Program-made: the position numbers and the translations under genes | Shown here: positions 8,540 through 18,011 of the stretch, piece by piece | Position numbering within the stretch: position 1 is the stretch's first letter | Layout: each line of letters begins with the position of its first letter | The notes under the pieces: generated by a model | Seen by the model: only the letters and a program-made list of their open reading frames with translations | Databases searched by the model: none | Told to the model about the DNA's origin: nothing | Assembly (NCBI RefSeq): GCF_002088945.1 | Contig: NZ_NCSU01000007.1 | Location: forward strand, 558,001 to 622,000 | Length of the DNA: 64,000 nucleotides | Source of the DNA: Henriciella pelagia | GTDB lineage: Bacteria; Pseudomonadota; Alphaproteobacteria; Caulobacterales; Hyphomonadaceae | Direction: 5' to 3'

Positions 8540-9937
8540 CTACCCGATCACGCCGGTGATGGCGGCGCGGGCAGCAAGGGTCGGGCTCATCAGATGGGTT
8601 CGGCCACCGCGGCCCTGACGACCTTCAAAATTGCGGTTCGAAGTGGATGCACAACGCTCTCCGGGCGCGAGAATATCCGGGTTCATACCGAGACACATGG
8701 AGCATCCAGGCTCGCGCCATTCAAATCCCGCATTGATCAAAATCTTGTCGAGGCCTTCTTCCTCGGCCTGCGCGCGTACCAGGCCAGAGCCCGGCACGAC
8801 CATGGCGCGAACGCCATCGGCAACATGATTGTTCTCGGCAATCGCGGCGGCGGCCCGCAAGTCTTCAATGCGAGAATTCGTACAAGACCCGATGAACACG
8901 CGCTGGACGGGCGTTCCGGCAATCGGAGCACCGGGCTCAAGGCCCATATAGTCGAGGGCGCGCTCGGCGGCAGCCTTCTTGACGGGATCGCGCATGGTGG
9001 ACGGGTCGGGAATGGTCGCCGAAACCGGGATCGCCTGCTCAGGGCTGGTCCCCCATGTCACGGTCGGCTCGACATCCTCGCCGCGGATCTCGACCACGCG
9101 GTCCCATTTGGCATCGGGATCGGAGAAAAGCGTGCGCCAATAGCGTTCCGCGATTTCCCAGGCGCCGCCTTTCGGTGTGGATGGACGGCCTTTCATGTAG
9201 GCGAATGTCGTCTCATCCGGCGCGATCAGGCCTGCCCGGGCACCACCTTCAATCGAAAGGTTGCACAGCGTCATCCGCCCTTCCATGGAGAGCTTCTCAA
9301 CTGCTTCGCCGCGATACTCCATGACATAGCCCGTGCCGCCAGCCGTTCCGATGATGGAAATGAGGTGGAGCGCCAGATCCTTGGCGGTGACACCTTCGCG
9401 TAGTTCGCCGCTCACCTCGATCGCCATGTTCTTGCTTTTGCGGGTGCGAAGGGTCTGCGTTGCCAGTACATGCTCGACTTCCGAAGTGCCGATGCCGTGC
9501 GCAAGCGAACCGAACGCGCCATGAGTAGAGGTATGGCTGTCGCCGCAGACAATGGTCATGCCGGGCTGAGTGCGTCCCTGCTCCGGGCCGACCACATGAA
9601 CGATACCGTTGCGGATATCGCCCATCGGAAAGAACTCGATTCCATGCTCGGTTACGTTCCGGTCCAGCGCGGCAAGCTGGTTGCGGGCCGCTTCATCCTT
9701 GACGCCAGCGAGGCCAAGAGACTGGTTTTCCGTTGGCGTGTTGTGATCTGCGACAGCGAGGGTCAGTTCCGGGCGTCGAACGCCGCGACCGGCTGATCTG
9801 AGGCCTGCAAAAGCCTGCGGCGTGGTCACCTCATGAATGAGATGGAGGTCGATATAGATGAGTGATTCACCGGTTTCCGCATCAGTTTGCACCGCATGCG
9901 CGTCCCAGATCTTGTCGTAAAGTGTCTTGCCTGACAT
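8540..9937 (-). CDS. leuC: 3-isopropylmalate dehydratase large subunit
   Basis: 465 residues from [14 protein letters not shown]; eight upstream in-frame residues (MRRNKEGA) include the AAGGAG ribosome binding site at the DNA level. It carries the 4Fe-4S cluster of the isopropylmalate isomerase. Cluster ligands are in [10 protein letters not shown] and in [15 protein letters not shown], and the aconitase signature [12 protein letters not shown] is present. First gene of the leftward leu block. No attenuator-like leader with Leu codons is seen in the 80 bases upstream. Confidence 0.97.
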   Translation of the reverse strand: MSGKTLYDKIWDAHAVQTDAETGESLIYIDLHLIHEVTTPQAFAGLRSAGRGVRRPELTLAVADHNTPTENQSLGLAGVKDEAARNQLAALDRNVTEHGIEFFPMGDIRNGIVHVVGPEQGRTQPGMTIVCGDSHTSTHGAFGSLAHGIGTSEVEHVLATQTLRTRKSKNMAIEVSGELREGVTAKDLALHLISIIGTAGGTGYVMEYRGEAVEKLSMEGRMTLCNLSIEGGARAGLIAPDETTFAYMKGRPSTPKGGAWEIAERYWRTLFSDPDAKWDRVVEIRGEDVEPTVTWGTSPEQAIPVSATIPDPSTMRDPVKKAAAERALDYMGLEPGAPIAGTPVQRVFIGSCTNSRIEDLRAAAAIAENNHVADGVRAMVVPGSGLVRAQAEEEGLDKILINAGFEWREPGCSMCLGMNPDILAPGERCASTSNRNFEGRQGRGGRTHLMSPTLAARAAITGVIG

Positions 9938-10018
9938 TGCGCCTTCCTTATTGCGGCGCAAAACACCACGCAGATGACGTCAAAGCAAGACTTTGCATGT
10001 GTGAGAATTTTTAAGAAT

Positions 10019-10050
10019 GAAAAAAGGCCGACACGCGAGATGCCGGCCTT
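10019..10050 (-). terminator. Rho-independent terminator of the repeat-protein gene
   Basis: Read leftward, AAGGCCG and CGGCCTT form a perfect stem around a 13-base loop, followed by a run of six T. It is 24 bases after the stop codon of the gene at 10074-11474. Confidence 0.85.
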
Positions 10051-10073
10051 CTCAACTGGATGGTGAAACCGCA

Positions 10074-11474
10074 TCAATTGCAGTTGCAGCCGCCGCCGAC
10101 ATTGAGAACAACGAGCGATGCGCGCTGGGTCTCATAACGGGTCGGTGCCGTCACGCGCTCGGTCTGGGCGCGAACGCGGCGATATTCGACTGGCTGGATG
10201 ATCTTGCGGACCACTGGCTGGATGACGTTGCGCTGTGTGACAGCTTCGAAATAGGATTCGGTCACCTCCTCGCGGGACTGGGTCGAGACCTGCGGGATGT
10301 AGTTGATCTGCGTTTCCGGGATTGGGTCGGCTTCGACGCGAACCGGAAGACGCTCTTCCTCATAGCGGGTCGGTGCCGTAACACGCTCGGTCTGGGCGCG
10401 GAGCACGCGGCGCTCGACCGGCTGGATCGTCGTGATGACAACCGGCTGGATCACATTGCGGGTCACCTGATCAATGTAGACGTCTTCAACCTCGAGCACG
10501 GTTCGCTCGGTCACCTGAGGAATGATTTCCTCGACAACTTGCGGTGCTGGAGACGTTTCAACGCGAACCGGAAGACGCTCTTCCTCATAGCGGGTCGGGT
10601 TGGTTACGGTCTCGGTCGTACCGCGAAGAATGCGGCGTTCAATCGGCTGAACCATCGTCTTCACAACCGGCTGATACACATCGCGGCGCGTGACGGCATC
10701 GACATACGTCTCGGTCACTTCATCGCGGGTCACTTCATTGACCTGCTCGGTAATGTTCTCGACGATTGCCGGAACAGGCTGTTCTTCGATGCGAACCGGT
10801 GCGCGAACAGTCTCATAACGCGTTTCGGCCGTGACAGTCTCGGTGCGTGGGCGAGTGATGCGGCGCTGGACCGGAACAACAGTGGTCCGTTCGACGGGCT
10901 GAGTGATCTCGCGGCGGGTAATGACGTCATAATACGTCTCGGTCGCTTCCTCGACGTTTTCGACAGTCACATCTTCGGTAACGTTCTCGACGATTGCCGG
11001 CACGTCGTCCTGCTCGATGATCACTGGCAGGCGCTCTTCTTCGTAACGCGTTGGCTCGGTGACTTCTTCCGTACGGCCGCGCACAATGCGACGTTCGATC
11101 GGCTGGATCAGCGTGCGTTCGACCGGCTGTGTGATTTCGCGGCGCGTTACAGCATCAAAATAGGTCGTGGTCTCTTCGACTTCGGTCTGCTCGGTCACGC
11201 GCTCTTCGACATTCTCACAGCAGAGATTGGTTTCGATCGCCGTTTCGGAGCCGCCCATATAGCGGACGTCTGCCGGGCCGCTGGCGCCGCTGCGTGAGAT
11301 GATATCGCGGATTTCCGCGTCCGTGAGGACGCGCTCGCCGGTTTCGGATCCCGAAGAAGTATAGCGATCGCCGACAGCCTGGCCGGTCCACGATTTATCA
11401 CCGTCTGCGTGGGCAACGATTGGCAGGGCGGACAGGGCGACCACGCTAACCAGGAGTTTCGAAGTAAGTTTCAT
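10074..11474 (-). CDS. Exported protein of five 76-residue Pro-Val-Glu-Arg repeats
   Basis: 466 residues from MKLTSKLL, preceded by AAGGGGAAGG; the open frame continues 103 residues upstream but without start support. A signal peptide ends at AHA (about residue 23). A short N-terminal part contains LTDAEIRDIISRSG and a Cys pair (C85-C86). From about residue 104 there are five repeats, starting near 104, 180, 257, 332 and 407, each reading (Y/D)-x-x-V-T-R-R-x-x-x-Q-P-V-x-x-x-x-x-Q-P-I-E-R-R-x-x-R, then T-E-x-V-T-x-P-T-R-Y-E-E-E-R-L-P-V. It ends in GGGCNCN. The Val/Pro/Glu/Arg pattern recalls the repeats of eukaryotic alveolin/articulin-type skeletal proteins, but homology is not shown. Probably a periplasmic or surface structural protein. 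I do not recognise a named family. Confidence 0.8.
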   Translation of the reverse strand: MKLTSKLLVSVVALSALPIVAHADGDKSWTGQAVGDRYTSSGSETGERVLTDAEIRDIISRSGASGPADVRYMGGSETAIETNLCCENVEERVTEQTEVEETTTYFDAVTRREITQPVERTLIQPIERRIVRGRTEEVTEPTRYEEERLPVIIEQDDVPAIVENVTEDVTVENVEEATETYYDVITRREITQPVERTTVVPVQRRITRPRTETVTAETRYETVRAPVRIEEQPVPAIVENITEQVNEVTRDEVTETYVDAVTRRDVYQPVVKTMVQPIERRILRGTTETVTNPTRYEEERLPVRVETSPAPQVVEEIIPQVTERTVLEVEDVYIDQVTRNVIQPVVITTIQPVERRVLRAQTERVTAPTRYEEERLPVRVEADPIPETQINYIPQVSTQSREEVTESYFEAVTQRNVIQPVVRKIIQPVEYRRVRAQTERVTAPTRYETQRASLVVLNVGGGCNCN

Positions 11475-11580
11475 GACACCTTCCCCTTTGGCGACCCGTG
11501 AAGGTTGCAACAGGCCTAAATTTTTCGACCCGAACGCCCTCGGGACAATTATGAAGGGCGCCACAAAAGCGCCATCTTCT

Positions 11581-11596
11581 GTTTCGTATACGAAAC
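11581..11596. promoter_or_regulatory. Perfect 16-bp palindrome, likely operator in the repeat-protein promoter
   Basis: GTTTCGTATACGAAAC is perfectly self-complementary. On the minus strand it overlaps a plausible -10 (TATACG) placed 16 bases after TTGTTA, about 110 bases before the repeat-protein start. A dimeric regulator bound here would sit on the promoter. Between it and the gene is a small GGCGC/GCGCC hairpin (11557-11573) in the presumed leader. Confidence 0.4.
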
Positions 11597-11747
11597 GAAA
11601 TCCTGTTAACAAAGGAGATTCGCCTCGTGCGCGAGCCTTCAAGGCGCGCTTTTGTCCCATTTTGGAGGCAGCGACGCGGACCTGAGGTCTCATGCCAGCC
11701 GGTTGCAATCGCCGTGCCGACCGAGGGTTGAGTGACAGGTTTTGCTG

Positions 11748-11774
11748 CAAAAAAACCCCGCCAGACAGGCGGGG
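11748..11774 (-). terminator. Rho-independent terminator of rplS
   Basis: Read leftward, CCCCGCC pairs with GGCGGGG around a short loop and is followed by seven T. It is 33 bases after the rplS stop. Confidence 0.9.
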
Positions 11775-11806
11775 CTTTTGCATGAATTCTTCGTGACGGT
11801 GAGAGA

Positions 11807-12376
11807 CTAGTTCTCTTCGCCGCCTTCTGCCGTTTCAGCGGCAGCTTCTGCTTCTGCCGCTGCGGCTGCAGCCTCGGCTTCTGCAGCCTTGGCTTTTGCC
11901 TTTTCTGCCTCGGCGCGGTCCTTGGCGGCCTGCTCCTTGCGGGCAACCTTGTCTGCAGCGCGCTGACGCTTGCGCTCGGTCTTGGACACGGTGATTTCGG
12001 TTGTCTCGACGCCGTGACCAGACGTGCGCTCCGCGATACGGGCGGACTTACCACGCAGGTCGCGCAAATAGTACAGCTTGGCGCGGCGGACGCGGCCCTT
12101 GCGCTTCACTTCGATGCTCTCGATCATCGGGGAGACAACAGGGAAAACGCGCTCGACGCCTTCACCGAACGAGATCTTGCGGACCGTGAAACTTTCGTTC
12201 AGGCCGGCACCGGCGCGTGCGATGCAGACGCCTTCAAAACGCTGGACGCGCTCACGGTCGCCTTCGCGGATGCGCACGTTCACTGACAGCGTATCGCCTG
12301 GCGAAAATTCTGGGATCTCTTTGCCGGAAGTAACGCGTGCTACTTCTTCAGCTTCGAGCTGTTCAATCATGTTCAT
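11807..12376 (-). CDS. rplS: 50S ribosomal protein L19 with long Ala/Lys/Glu tail
   Basis: 189 residues, against about 115-125 for most L19. Residues 1-120 are the ribosomal core: [68 protein letters not shown] and [15 protein letters not shown]. Residues from about 130 to the end are an Ala/Lys/Glu-rich, helix-prone tail ending in an acidic stretch. Two starts are possible (MNM at 12376 or MIEQ at 12370); both overlap the end of trmD by 8-14 bases, so translation is coupled. L19 sits at the 30S-50S interface. Confidence 0.96.
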   Translation of the reverse strand: MNMIEQLEAEEVARVTSGKEIPEFSPGDTLSVNVRIREGDRERVQRFEGVCIARAGAGLNESFTVRKISFGEGVERVFPVVSPMIESIEVKRKGRVRRAKLYYLRDLRGKSARIAERTSGHGVETTEITVSKTERKRQRAADKVARKEQAAKDRAEAEKAKAKAAEAEAAAAAAEAEAAAETAEGGEEN

Positions 12377-13091
12377 CGTCCGTCTCCGACGCTCGTATTC
12401 TTTGCCCGTTGAGGTAAGCGGCCCATAAATCGGCACGGCGGGCTTCTGTCAACAGTTTACTGCGGTTGAGCCGCCATTCGTCGATCTTTTTGTGATCGCC
12501 TGAAAGAAGCACCTCGGGCGTGGTTTCGCCTTCCCACTCGCGGGGCAGGGTGTATTGCGGATATTCCAGCAGGCCGTTGGAGAAACTTTCATCTTCCAGC
12601 GAGGCCTGATTGCCTGCCACGCCGGGCAGCAGCCGGACTGTCGCCTCGACCACGGCCTGCGCAGCGGCTTCACCACCGGCCAGGACGAAATCACCCAGCG
12701 AAATCTCGATCATGTTGCGCTTTTCGATGACGCGCTCATCAAGCCCTTCAAAGCGGCCGCAAAAGCAGACCATGCCGGGGCCGGATGCCAGCTCCCGGGC
12801 GAGCGCTTGCGTGAAGGGCTTGCCGCGGGGACTGAGATAGATGACCGGGCGGTCGGCCACGTCGAGGCTGTCGATAGCGGCGGCGGCCACGTCCGGACGG
12901 AGCACCAGGCCGGCACCGCCGCCAGCAGGGCTTTCATCAACCTGTCTATGCTTGCCGAGACCAAATGCGCGAAGATCCGTCACATCCAGCGACCAGATGC
13001 CTTCGCGTTTGGCGCGGCCGAGGATGGAAACGTCCAGCAAGCCGGGAAACGCCTCTGGATAGAGCGTGATAATCGAGACGTCGAAAGCCAT
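12363..13091 (-). CDS. trmD: tRNA (guanine37-N1)-methyltransferase
   Basis: 242 residues. It methylates G37 of tRNAs with a G36-G37 sequence, using S-adenosylmethionine, to prevent frameshifting. Features: [17 protein letters not shown], the [11 protein letters not shown] knot segment, [28 protein letters not shown] and [15 protein letters not shown]. Length is normal. Upstream of and overlapping rplS, the usual trmD-rplS pair; rpsP and rimM are not next to it here. Confidence 0.97.
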   Translation of the reverse strand: MAFDVSIITLYPEAFPGLLDVSILGRAKREGIWSLDVTDLRAFGLGKHRQVDESPAGGGAGLVLRPDVAAAAIDSLDVADRPVIYLSPRGKPFTQALARELASGPGMVCFCGRFEGLDERVIEKRNMIEISLGDFVLAGGEAAAQAVVEATVRLLPGVAGNQASLEDESFSNGLLEYPQYTLPREWEGETTPEVLLSGDHKKIDEWRLNRSKLLTEARRADLWAAYLNGQRIRASETDDEHD

Positions 13092-13135
13092 ACTTTATAT
13101 ACAGGCGCTGAACGCGCTGGCGAGAGAGGGGCGGA

Positions 13136-13756
13136 TCAGGACTTCATCATGCCGGCCGCCTTCAGCGTCTTTCCGGCGCGAAGGACGCGGGCCAGCATGT
13201 GCTCGGACGAGCGATCGCCGCCATTGGAGTCCGGGTGGAAGCGGCGGACATATTCACTGTAGCGAACGCGAATTTCAGACGCGGTCGCGCCCGGCTCGAG
13301 ATCAAGCTCCTGCAGGGCGCGATTGGTAACGCCTGCCGACTGCTGTTCCTTGCGGCGCGCCTGGCGTGCTTCGGCATTCTGTTCAAAGAATTCGCGGCCG
13401 CGCCATTTGCGCGGATCGTGCGCCGAAGCGGCCTTGCCTTTGCCCATCGGGCCTGTGCCGAACTTCCAGGTCTTGTTGAAACCGTATTTGGCCATTTCGT
13501 TGAAGGCCTGAAGCTCTGCTTCGGACATGCCTGCGAAATAGTCGTAATTGCGGTTATATTCGCCCGCATGTTTCTGGCAGAACCAGAACACGCCATCCAT
13601 GCCACGCGGCTTGGGAGCGGGGTGGGAGCCGGCAAGGTCGCAGTCATCGCGGTGACATTCGCGAGTTTCTGCGGCTTTCTGGCGTTCTTCCTCCTCCTTG
13701 GGAGGCTTCACCCTTATATCGGTGAACTTGACGCGGTATGAGAAGTCTTTGGCCAT
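13136..13756 (-). CDS. J-domain (DnaJ-like) protein
   Basis: 206 residues from MAKDFSYRVKF; the open frame reaches 13849 but overlaps the divergent bolA region. The J domain is at the C-terminus (about 140-200): RALQELDLEPGATASEIRVRY then RRFHPDSNGGDRSSE, with the HPD tripeptide that stimulates DnaK. The middle has CHRDDCDLAGSH and FWFCQKHAGEYN, four Cys/His positions that could hold a metal ion, then FNEMAKYGFNKTWKFG. This architecture is common to a small alphaproteobacterial J-protein family of unknown client. Confidence 0.85.
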   Translation of the reverse strand: MAKDFSYRVKFTDIRVKPPKEEEERQKAAETRECHRDDCDLAGSHPAPKPRGMDGVFWFCQKHAGEYNRNYDYFAGMSEAELQAFNEMAKYGFNKTWKFGTGPMGKGKAASAHDPRKWRGREFFEQNAEARQARRKEQQSAGVTNRALQELDLEPGATASEIRVRYSEYVRRFHPDSNGGDRSSEHMLARVLRAGKTLKAAGMMKS

Positions 13757-13797
13757 CGGGCAGGCAACATAAGGCGTTCGGGTTAACGAGGCTAGAA

Positions 13798-14067
13798 TTG
13801 ACAAACAGAACAACACGCATTCGGGAAAGATTGACGCAGGTTTTTGCACCTGAACGGCTGGAAATCACAGACCAGAGCGCCCTGCATGCAGGACACGCAG
13901 GGGCATCGCCCGAAGGCGAGACTCACTTCAAGGTCGAAATTGTCTCGAAAAAATTTGATGGAATGAGCCGCGTGGCCATCCAGCGCGAGATCAATCATGC
14001 GCTAAAAAATGAATTCGATTCAGGGCTTCATGCGCTGTCGATCAAGGCGGCAAGCCCGACTGGTTAA
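13798..14067 (+). CDS. BolA family protein
   Basis: 89 residues if started at TTG 13798, which has GAGG seven bases upstream; the ATG at 13738 in the same frame would overlap the divergent J-domain gene and adds an atypical extension. The BolA core is clear: RIRERLTQVFAPERLEITDQSALHAGH, then THFKVEIVSKKFDGMSRVAIQREINHAL, and HALSIKAASPTG at the end. BolA proteins work with monothiol glutaredoxins in Fe-S or iron signalling and affect cell shape. Start choice uncertain, family secure. Confidence 0.9.
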   Translation: MTNRTTRIRERLTQVFAPERLEITDQSALHAGHAGASPEGETHFKVEIVSKKFDGMSRVAIQREINHALKNEFDSGLHALSIKAASPTG

Positions 14068-14164
14068 TGACGCGTGGAACCGGGTCGTGAAATTTCGGCG
14101 GCCACAAAGGAAAGCATATTAAGACCCGCATGAGACTGCTTCGCTCAAGAAGAGGTCCTGTCCC

Positions 14165-14548
14165 ATGTTCCTGAGAACAGTCCCAAATCCCTATGATGAC
14201 GGTCGCCCGACGCGTGTGGTCCGCTTCGAGCAGCCGGATGATCAGGTTTACGCGATTGATGCCGAGCAGCTGCACAGGCATCCGAAGCTGCTGAACGAGT
14301 TCAGCCGGCTGAACGAATTCAAGGTGAGGACGCTCGACACCCTTGCCTGTGCGATCCTGGTTCTGTTTGTCATCGCTTCTCTGTCGGTGGCCTGGTGGCT
14401 GTTCATTCCAGGCCTTGTCGCCTGCGCCTTCATGATCGCGATCAATCGCAAATTTGCAGGGGAAACCGCGATGCGCGCGGCACGACGGTCGACCGAAGCC
14501 TTTCTCTACCTGCACACGATCGGTGTGTTGTGGATCGTCCAGAACTAG
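14165..14548 (+). CDS. Small inner-membrane protein of unknown function
   Basis: 127 residues. A polar N-terminus of about 55 residues (RTVPNPYDDGRPTRVVRFEQ) is followed by two adjacent hydrophobic segments, about 58-75 and 76-92, then a basic stretch and a short hydrophobic C-terminus. AGAGG lies before the ATG. No family recognised. It faces the convergent membrane-protein gene at 14549, with the two stop codons adjoining. Confidence 0.6.
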   Translation: MFLRTVPNPYDDGRPTRVVRFEQPDDQVYAIDAEQLHRHPKLLNEFSRLNEFKVRTLDTLACAILVLFVIASLSVAWWLFIPGLVACAFMIAINRKFAGETAMRAARRSTEAFLYLHTIGVLWIVQN

Positions 14549-14977
14549 CTAGACACCGGCAATTGCGAGCCCGGCCGCAATCACTGTCACCAGCGTAAAG
14601 ATCAGCGTCAGGCTGACGGCAACGACGCGTTTGGTCTTGTCGCGGGCGCGGCGTCCGGGCGGTGCCTTTTCATCCTTCTTGCGCGGGGCAAGCGTCCACC
14701 GATTGGTAAAGAAGCCGGCAGCGCCAAGGCCGCCGACAATCCCTGCACCAAGTGCGCCGGACAGGAAGGCCAGCGCGGCCGCGGCGAGGCAGGCGGCCGC
14801 AATATGACCGGATGAATTGACCAGCAGCAGACGGACATGACCATCGGCCCGGCTATAGTCGAGGCGGTCATAACTTGTATTCGGCGCGACGATCGCCGCG
14901 ACCCAAGCGCACCCGGTCGAAAAGCTGAAAAACGCAATCGACAGCGCCTGTGACAGTTCCCTCAATCCATCGAGCAT
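14549..14977 (-). CDS. Membrane protein of unknown function upstream partner of ruv operon tail
   Basis: 142 residues with four predicted membrane segments: about 10-30, 58-75, 76-92 and 118-140, and a basic loop (RKKDEKAPPGRRARDKTKR) before the last one. It lies 11 bases after ruvB on the same strand, so it is probably the last gene of the ruvCAB transcript. No family recognised and no link to recombination is evident. Confidence 0.65.
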   Translation of the reverse strand: MLDGLRELSQALSIAFFSFSTGCAWVAAIVAPNTSYDRLDYSRADGHVRLLLVNSSGHIAAACLAAAALAFLSGALGAGIVGGLGAAGFFTNRWTLAPRKKDEKAPPGRRARDKTKRVVAVSLTLIFTLVTVIAAGLAIAGV

Positions 14978-14988
14978 CGGTCTTTTTC

Positions 14989-16020
14989 CTATTTGTCCGA
15001 AAAGAGCCCGGCCTGCTTGTTTGCGTCGGGAACGGCCAGGCCCATTCTCTCATACGCCAGAGGCGCTGCAACCCGCCCTCGCGGAGTGCGGGCGATATAG
15101 CCTTTCTGCATGAGAAATGGCTCAATAACATCCTCCACGGCATCGCGTGCTTCTGACAAAGCGGCCGCAAGCGTGTCGGCACCAACAGGGCCGCCCGCAT
15201 AGGTCTTCACGAGCGCGGAAAGATAGCGCCGGTCGAGAGCATCAAGGCCGTCTTCATCGATCTCGAGGCGTAGCAGGGCGCGCGACGCGGCAGCCTTGTC
15301 GATCTTCGCGCCCTCAGCTTCGGCAAAATCGCGGACCCGCCGGAGCAGGCGAAGCGCGATACGCGGTGTTCCGCGGGCACGGCTGGCAATCTCGATGGCG
15401 CCGTCCTCGCTGATATCCGCACCAAGCTTGCGCCCAGCCGCGAGCACGATCCGCGCAAGCTCCTTCGGTTCGTAGAAATTGAGCCGCATCGGAATGCCGA
15501 ACCTGTCCCGCAGCGGGTTTGCGAGAAGGCCAGCGCGTGTCGTCGCGCCGACCAGCGTGAAGGGCGCAAGATCCAGGCGGACGGAGCGCGCAGACGGTCC
15601 TTCGCCAATCACGATATCGAGGGCGTAGTCTTCCATCGCCGGATAGAGGATTTCCTCGACCGCGGGCGGAAGGCGATGGATTTCATCGATGAAGAGAACG
15701 TCGTTTTCTTCAAGATTGGTCAGGATGGCCGCAAGATCACCCGCCTTGGCGATGACCGGCCCGGAAGTGGATCGAAACCCGACGCCAAGTTCCTTCGACA
15801 CGATCTGCGCCAGCGTTGTCTTGCCGAGTCCGGGAGGGCCAAACAGCAGGACATGGTCAAGCGCTTCGCCACGTGCCTTTGCGGCATCGACATAGACTTT
15901 CAGATTCGCCTTGATGGCTTCCTGACCGACATAGTCCGCAAAGCTCTGCGGGCGAAGCGCCCTGTCCAGGGCGTCCCCGGACTGGCGCTCGGGATCATTC
16001 AGGTGTCCCTCGCGGCTCAT
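14989..16020 (-). CDS. ruvB: Holliday junction branch-migration ATPase RuvB
   Basis: 343 residues, normal. The hexameric AAA+ motor drives branch migration with RuvA. Visible: [18 protein letters not shown], Walker [13 protein letters not shown], Walker [10 protein letters not shown], sensor GATTRAGLL, arginine-finger region [16 protein letters not shown], and the winged-helix DNA-binding C-terminus [12 protein letters not shown]. Its ATG overlaps the ruvA stop by four bases. Confidence 0.98.
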   Translation of the reverse strand: MSREGHLNDPERQSGDALDRALRPQSFADYVGQEAIKANLKVYVDAAKARGEALDHVLLFGPPGLGKTTLAQIVSKELGVGFRSTSGPVIAKAGDLAAILTNLEENDVLFIDEIHRLPPAVEEILYPAMEDYALDIVIGEGPSARSVRLDLAPFTLVGATTRAGLLANPLRDRFGIPMRLNFYEPKELARIVLAAGRKLGADISEDGAIEIASRARGTPRIALRLLRRVRDFAEAEGAKIDKAAASRALLRLEIDEDGLDALDRRYLSALVKTYAGGPVGADTLAAALSEARDAVEDVIEPFLMQKGYIARTPRGRVAAPLAYERMGLAVPDANKQAGLFSDK

Positions 16021-16643
16021 GTCGGCGAGAGTTCCTTGAGACCGGCGCGGATGAGGGCGGAAGTGTCAGCGTCCGGTGCGTTGCGCGCTGCAGCGGCTAC
16101 GGCGCGTGCCGCGTCACTCTGGCCATAGCCAAGGTTAACGAGCGCGGAGACCGCCTCGCTTCGTGCACCGCTGGCTGGGAGCACTTCCGCGCCTGCGGCA
16201 GGCTGCAGGTCCGACGTGCGGAACGCGCCGAACCGGCCCATGGGCGGCGGCTTTCCGGAGAGCTCGCCGATAATGCGTTCGGCCAGCTTCTTGCCGACGC
16301 CCTTGGCCCGCGTGACGACCGCCGCATCGCCAAGCGCGAGCGCGTCCATGAGTTCGGCCGGTGCCAGCGCATCCATGATCGCCATGGCAGATTTGCCGGC
16401 AACGCCCGGCACGTCCTGAAGGCGGACAAACCAGGCGCGTGCTTCGTCGCTTTCGAAGGCGTAGAGCGTAATCGAGCTTTCCGTGACGCGCGTTTCGATG
16501 TGCAGCGTGGCTTCCTTGCCGGGGCTCAACTTGGCGAGAAGGCGCGTGCCCGCCAGCGCGACATAGCCAACGCCATTCACGTCAATCATGACGCTATCAG
16601 TGCCAACCGTCGCGATTTCACCCCTGAGACGGCCAATGATCAT
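16017..16643 (-). CDS. ruvA: Holliday junction DNA-binding protein RuvA
   Basis: 208 residues. [27 protein letters not shown] is the N-terminal OB domain, followed by helix-hairpin-helix repeats ([16 protein letters not shown] and [16 protein letters not shown]), and a C-terminal UBA-like domain ([16 protein letters not shown]) that contacts RuvB. It overlaps ruvC and ruvB by four bases at each end, giving one tightly coupled operon. Confidence 0.98.
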   Translation of the reverse strand: MIIGRLRGEIATVGTDSVMIDVNGVGYVALAGTRLLAKLSPGKEATLHIETRVTESSITLYAFESDEARAWFVRLQDVPGVAGKSAMAIMDALAPAELMDALALGDAAVVTRAKGVGKKLAERIIGELSGKPPPMGRFGAFRTSDLQPAAGAEVLPASGARSEAVSALVNLGYGQSDAARAVAAAARNAPDADTSALIRAGLKELSPT

Positions 16644-17140
16644 GCTGCGCCCCTTTTCAGCGTGCTGGCATGGTTGGCAGTACAGATCGCGCAGGCGAGC
16701 GCGTCCGAGGCATCGCTCGACATCTTGCCAGCTTTTGGCAGGAGCCGCGCGACCATGAACGCCACCTGCGTCTTGTCCGCGCCGCCTGTGCCGACAACCG
16801 CGAGCTTGATGGTGCGCGGCGAGAATTCGAGAACATTGAGGCCGGAGCCGTGCAGCGCCGCCATGGCTGCGCCGCGTGCCTGGCCGAGTTTCAGGGCCGA
16901 ACGCGGGTTTGCATTGACCAGTGTTTCCTCAATCCCTGCAAAGTCTGGCCAGTACGATTTTGCGAGATCCGATATTTCACGATGAATGCCACCGAGACGC
17001 GCCGCCAGCGAAAGCTCCGGATTGATCTTGATGACTCCGTGCGCAACGTGGCTCAGTCGGGAGCCGGACTGCTCGATCACACCCCAGCCCGTATGGCGCA
17101 GGCCGGGGTCAATCCCGAGAATACGAATCGCGTCTGTCAT
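16640..17140 (-). CDS. ruvC: Holliday junction endonuclease RuvC
   Basis: 166 residues from MTDAIRILGIDPG; an ATG four codons upstream is possible. It resolves Holliday junctions by symmetric nicking. Catalytic acids are visible in the RNase H-like fold: Asp in GIDPGLRHTGWG, Glu in GIEETLVNANP and the C-terminal pair in SSDASDALACAIC. First gene of ruvCAB. Confidence 0.97.
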   Translation of the reverse strand: MTDAIRILGIDPGLRHTGWGVIEQSGSRLSHVAHGVIKINPELSLAARLGGIHREISDLAKSYWPDFAGIEETLVNANPRSALKLGQARGAAMAALHGSGLNVLEFSPRTIKLAVVGTGGADKTQVAFMVARLLPKAGKMSSDASDALACAICTANHASTLKRGAA

Positions 17141-17216
17141 CGGCCAACACAATAACGGTTTCGGTTAACACCGTCTTGCATTTTCCTGATTTGTTCCAGT
17201 CCGCAAGGCTGGTTCG

Positions 17217-17927
17217 TCAGACAGACAGGAATTCGACCTCTTTGTCGGGCGCGAATATGCCGGCTGAGAGCTGACCGCCATAGACCGCGCCCGTGTCGAG
17301 ATTGAAGCGGCGCGCCGGTGCGCCAGCGGCCTGGGGGCGGAAGTCCCTGGTTGGGGTGTGGCCATGCACGACCTGCCAGCCTTTCAGTGCGCCAATGTCC
17401 CACCGGGTCGGGTCGTAAAAACGCGGGGAGCGGGTCCACAGATGAATACGCGGATCACAGTGCGGGAAGGTCTTGGGATCGACCCCGGCATGAACAAAGA
17501 CGAGATTGCGTTCCGGCTCAAGGTGAAGGGTCGGCAGATCGTTCAGCCAGCGCAGATGCGACTGCGGGGGATCCTCAAAGCCGCGCCTGGCATAGCTTTC
17601 CAGCGCCGCGTCACCGCCATTGATCAGCCAGTGCATGCGCGCACCGCTATGGTCTGCGCCGTCTTCATAGGCCTCCAGCATCATCTGTTCGTGATTGCCG
17701 CGCAGATTGATGGTTTCGATATCGTCGCGGCCTTCAAGCCGCATCAGGGTTTCAATGACGCCGCAACTGTCCGGCCCCCGGTCCACATAGTCGCCCAGAT
17801 GGATCAGCTTGAGCGGCGCACCGGGATGGTCCCGTTCATGGCGTGCGAAAATCGCCGCATGCAGCCGGTCGAGCATTTCGGCCTCGCCGTGCACATCCCC
17901 GATTGCATAGATGACTTCGCCTGACAT
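17217..17927 (-). CDS. PP2A/ApaH-type metallophosphoesterase
   Basis: 236 residues. The calcineurin-like motifs are complete: GDVHGEAEMLD, HLGDYVDRGPDS, LRGNHEQMML, a His in FVHAGVDP and VHGHTPTRDF. This set is typical of bacterial serine/threonine protein phosphatases and diadenosine-tetraphosphatase relatives; which substrate is used cannot be told. Cytoplasmic, dinuclear Mn/Fe centre expected. It lies between ruvC and tRNA-Gly as a single leftward gene. Confidence 0.88.
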   Translation of the reverse strand: MSGEVIYAIGDVHGEAEMLDRLHAAIFARHERDHPGAPLKLIHLGDYVDRGPDSCGVIETLMRLEGRDDIETINLRGNHEQMMLEAYEDGADHSGARMHWLINGGDAALESYARRGFEDPPQSHLRWLNDLPTLHLEPERNLVFVHAGVDPKTFPHCDPRIHLWTRSPRFYDPTRWDIGALKGWQVVHGHTPTRDFRPQAAGAPARRFNLDTGAVYGGQLSAGIFAPDKEVEFLSV

Positions 17928-18011
17928 TCGAGCTCCTCATGGCACACATGAGAACGCCAGCCCCGAAGCGCAATATTACGCTTGGCCGGTTTGTTCACGA
18001 CGTCAGAAAAC

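Noticed and set aside
10130-11180. Regular DNA repeats that could suggest a CRISPR array
   Set aside because: The period of about 228 bases follows the protein repeat and there is no short repeat-spacer structure or cas gene.
10017-11297. Long open frame on the plus strand (426 codons) opposite the repeat protein
   Set aside because: It mirrors the repetitive, codon-biased minus-strand gene, has no signal peptide or known domain, and the minus frame has start, promoter and terminator.
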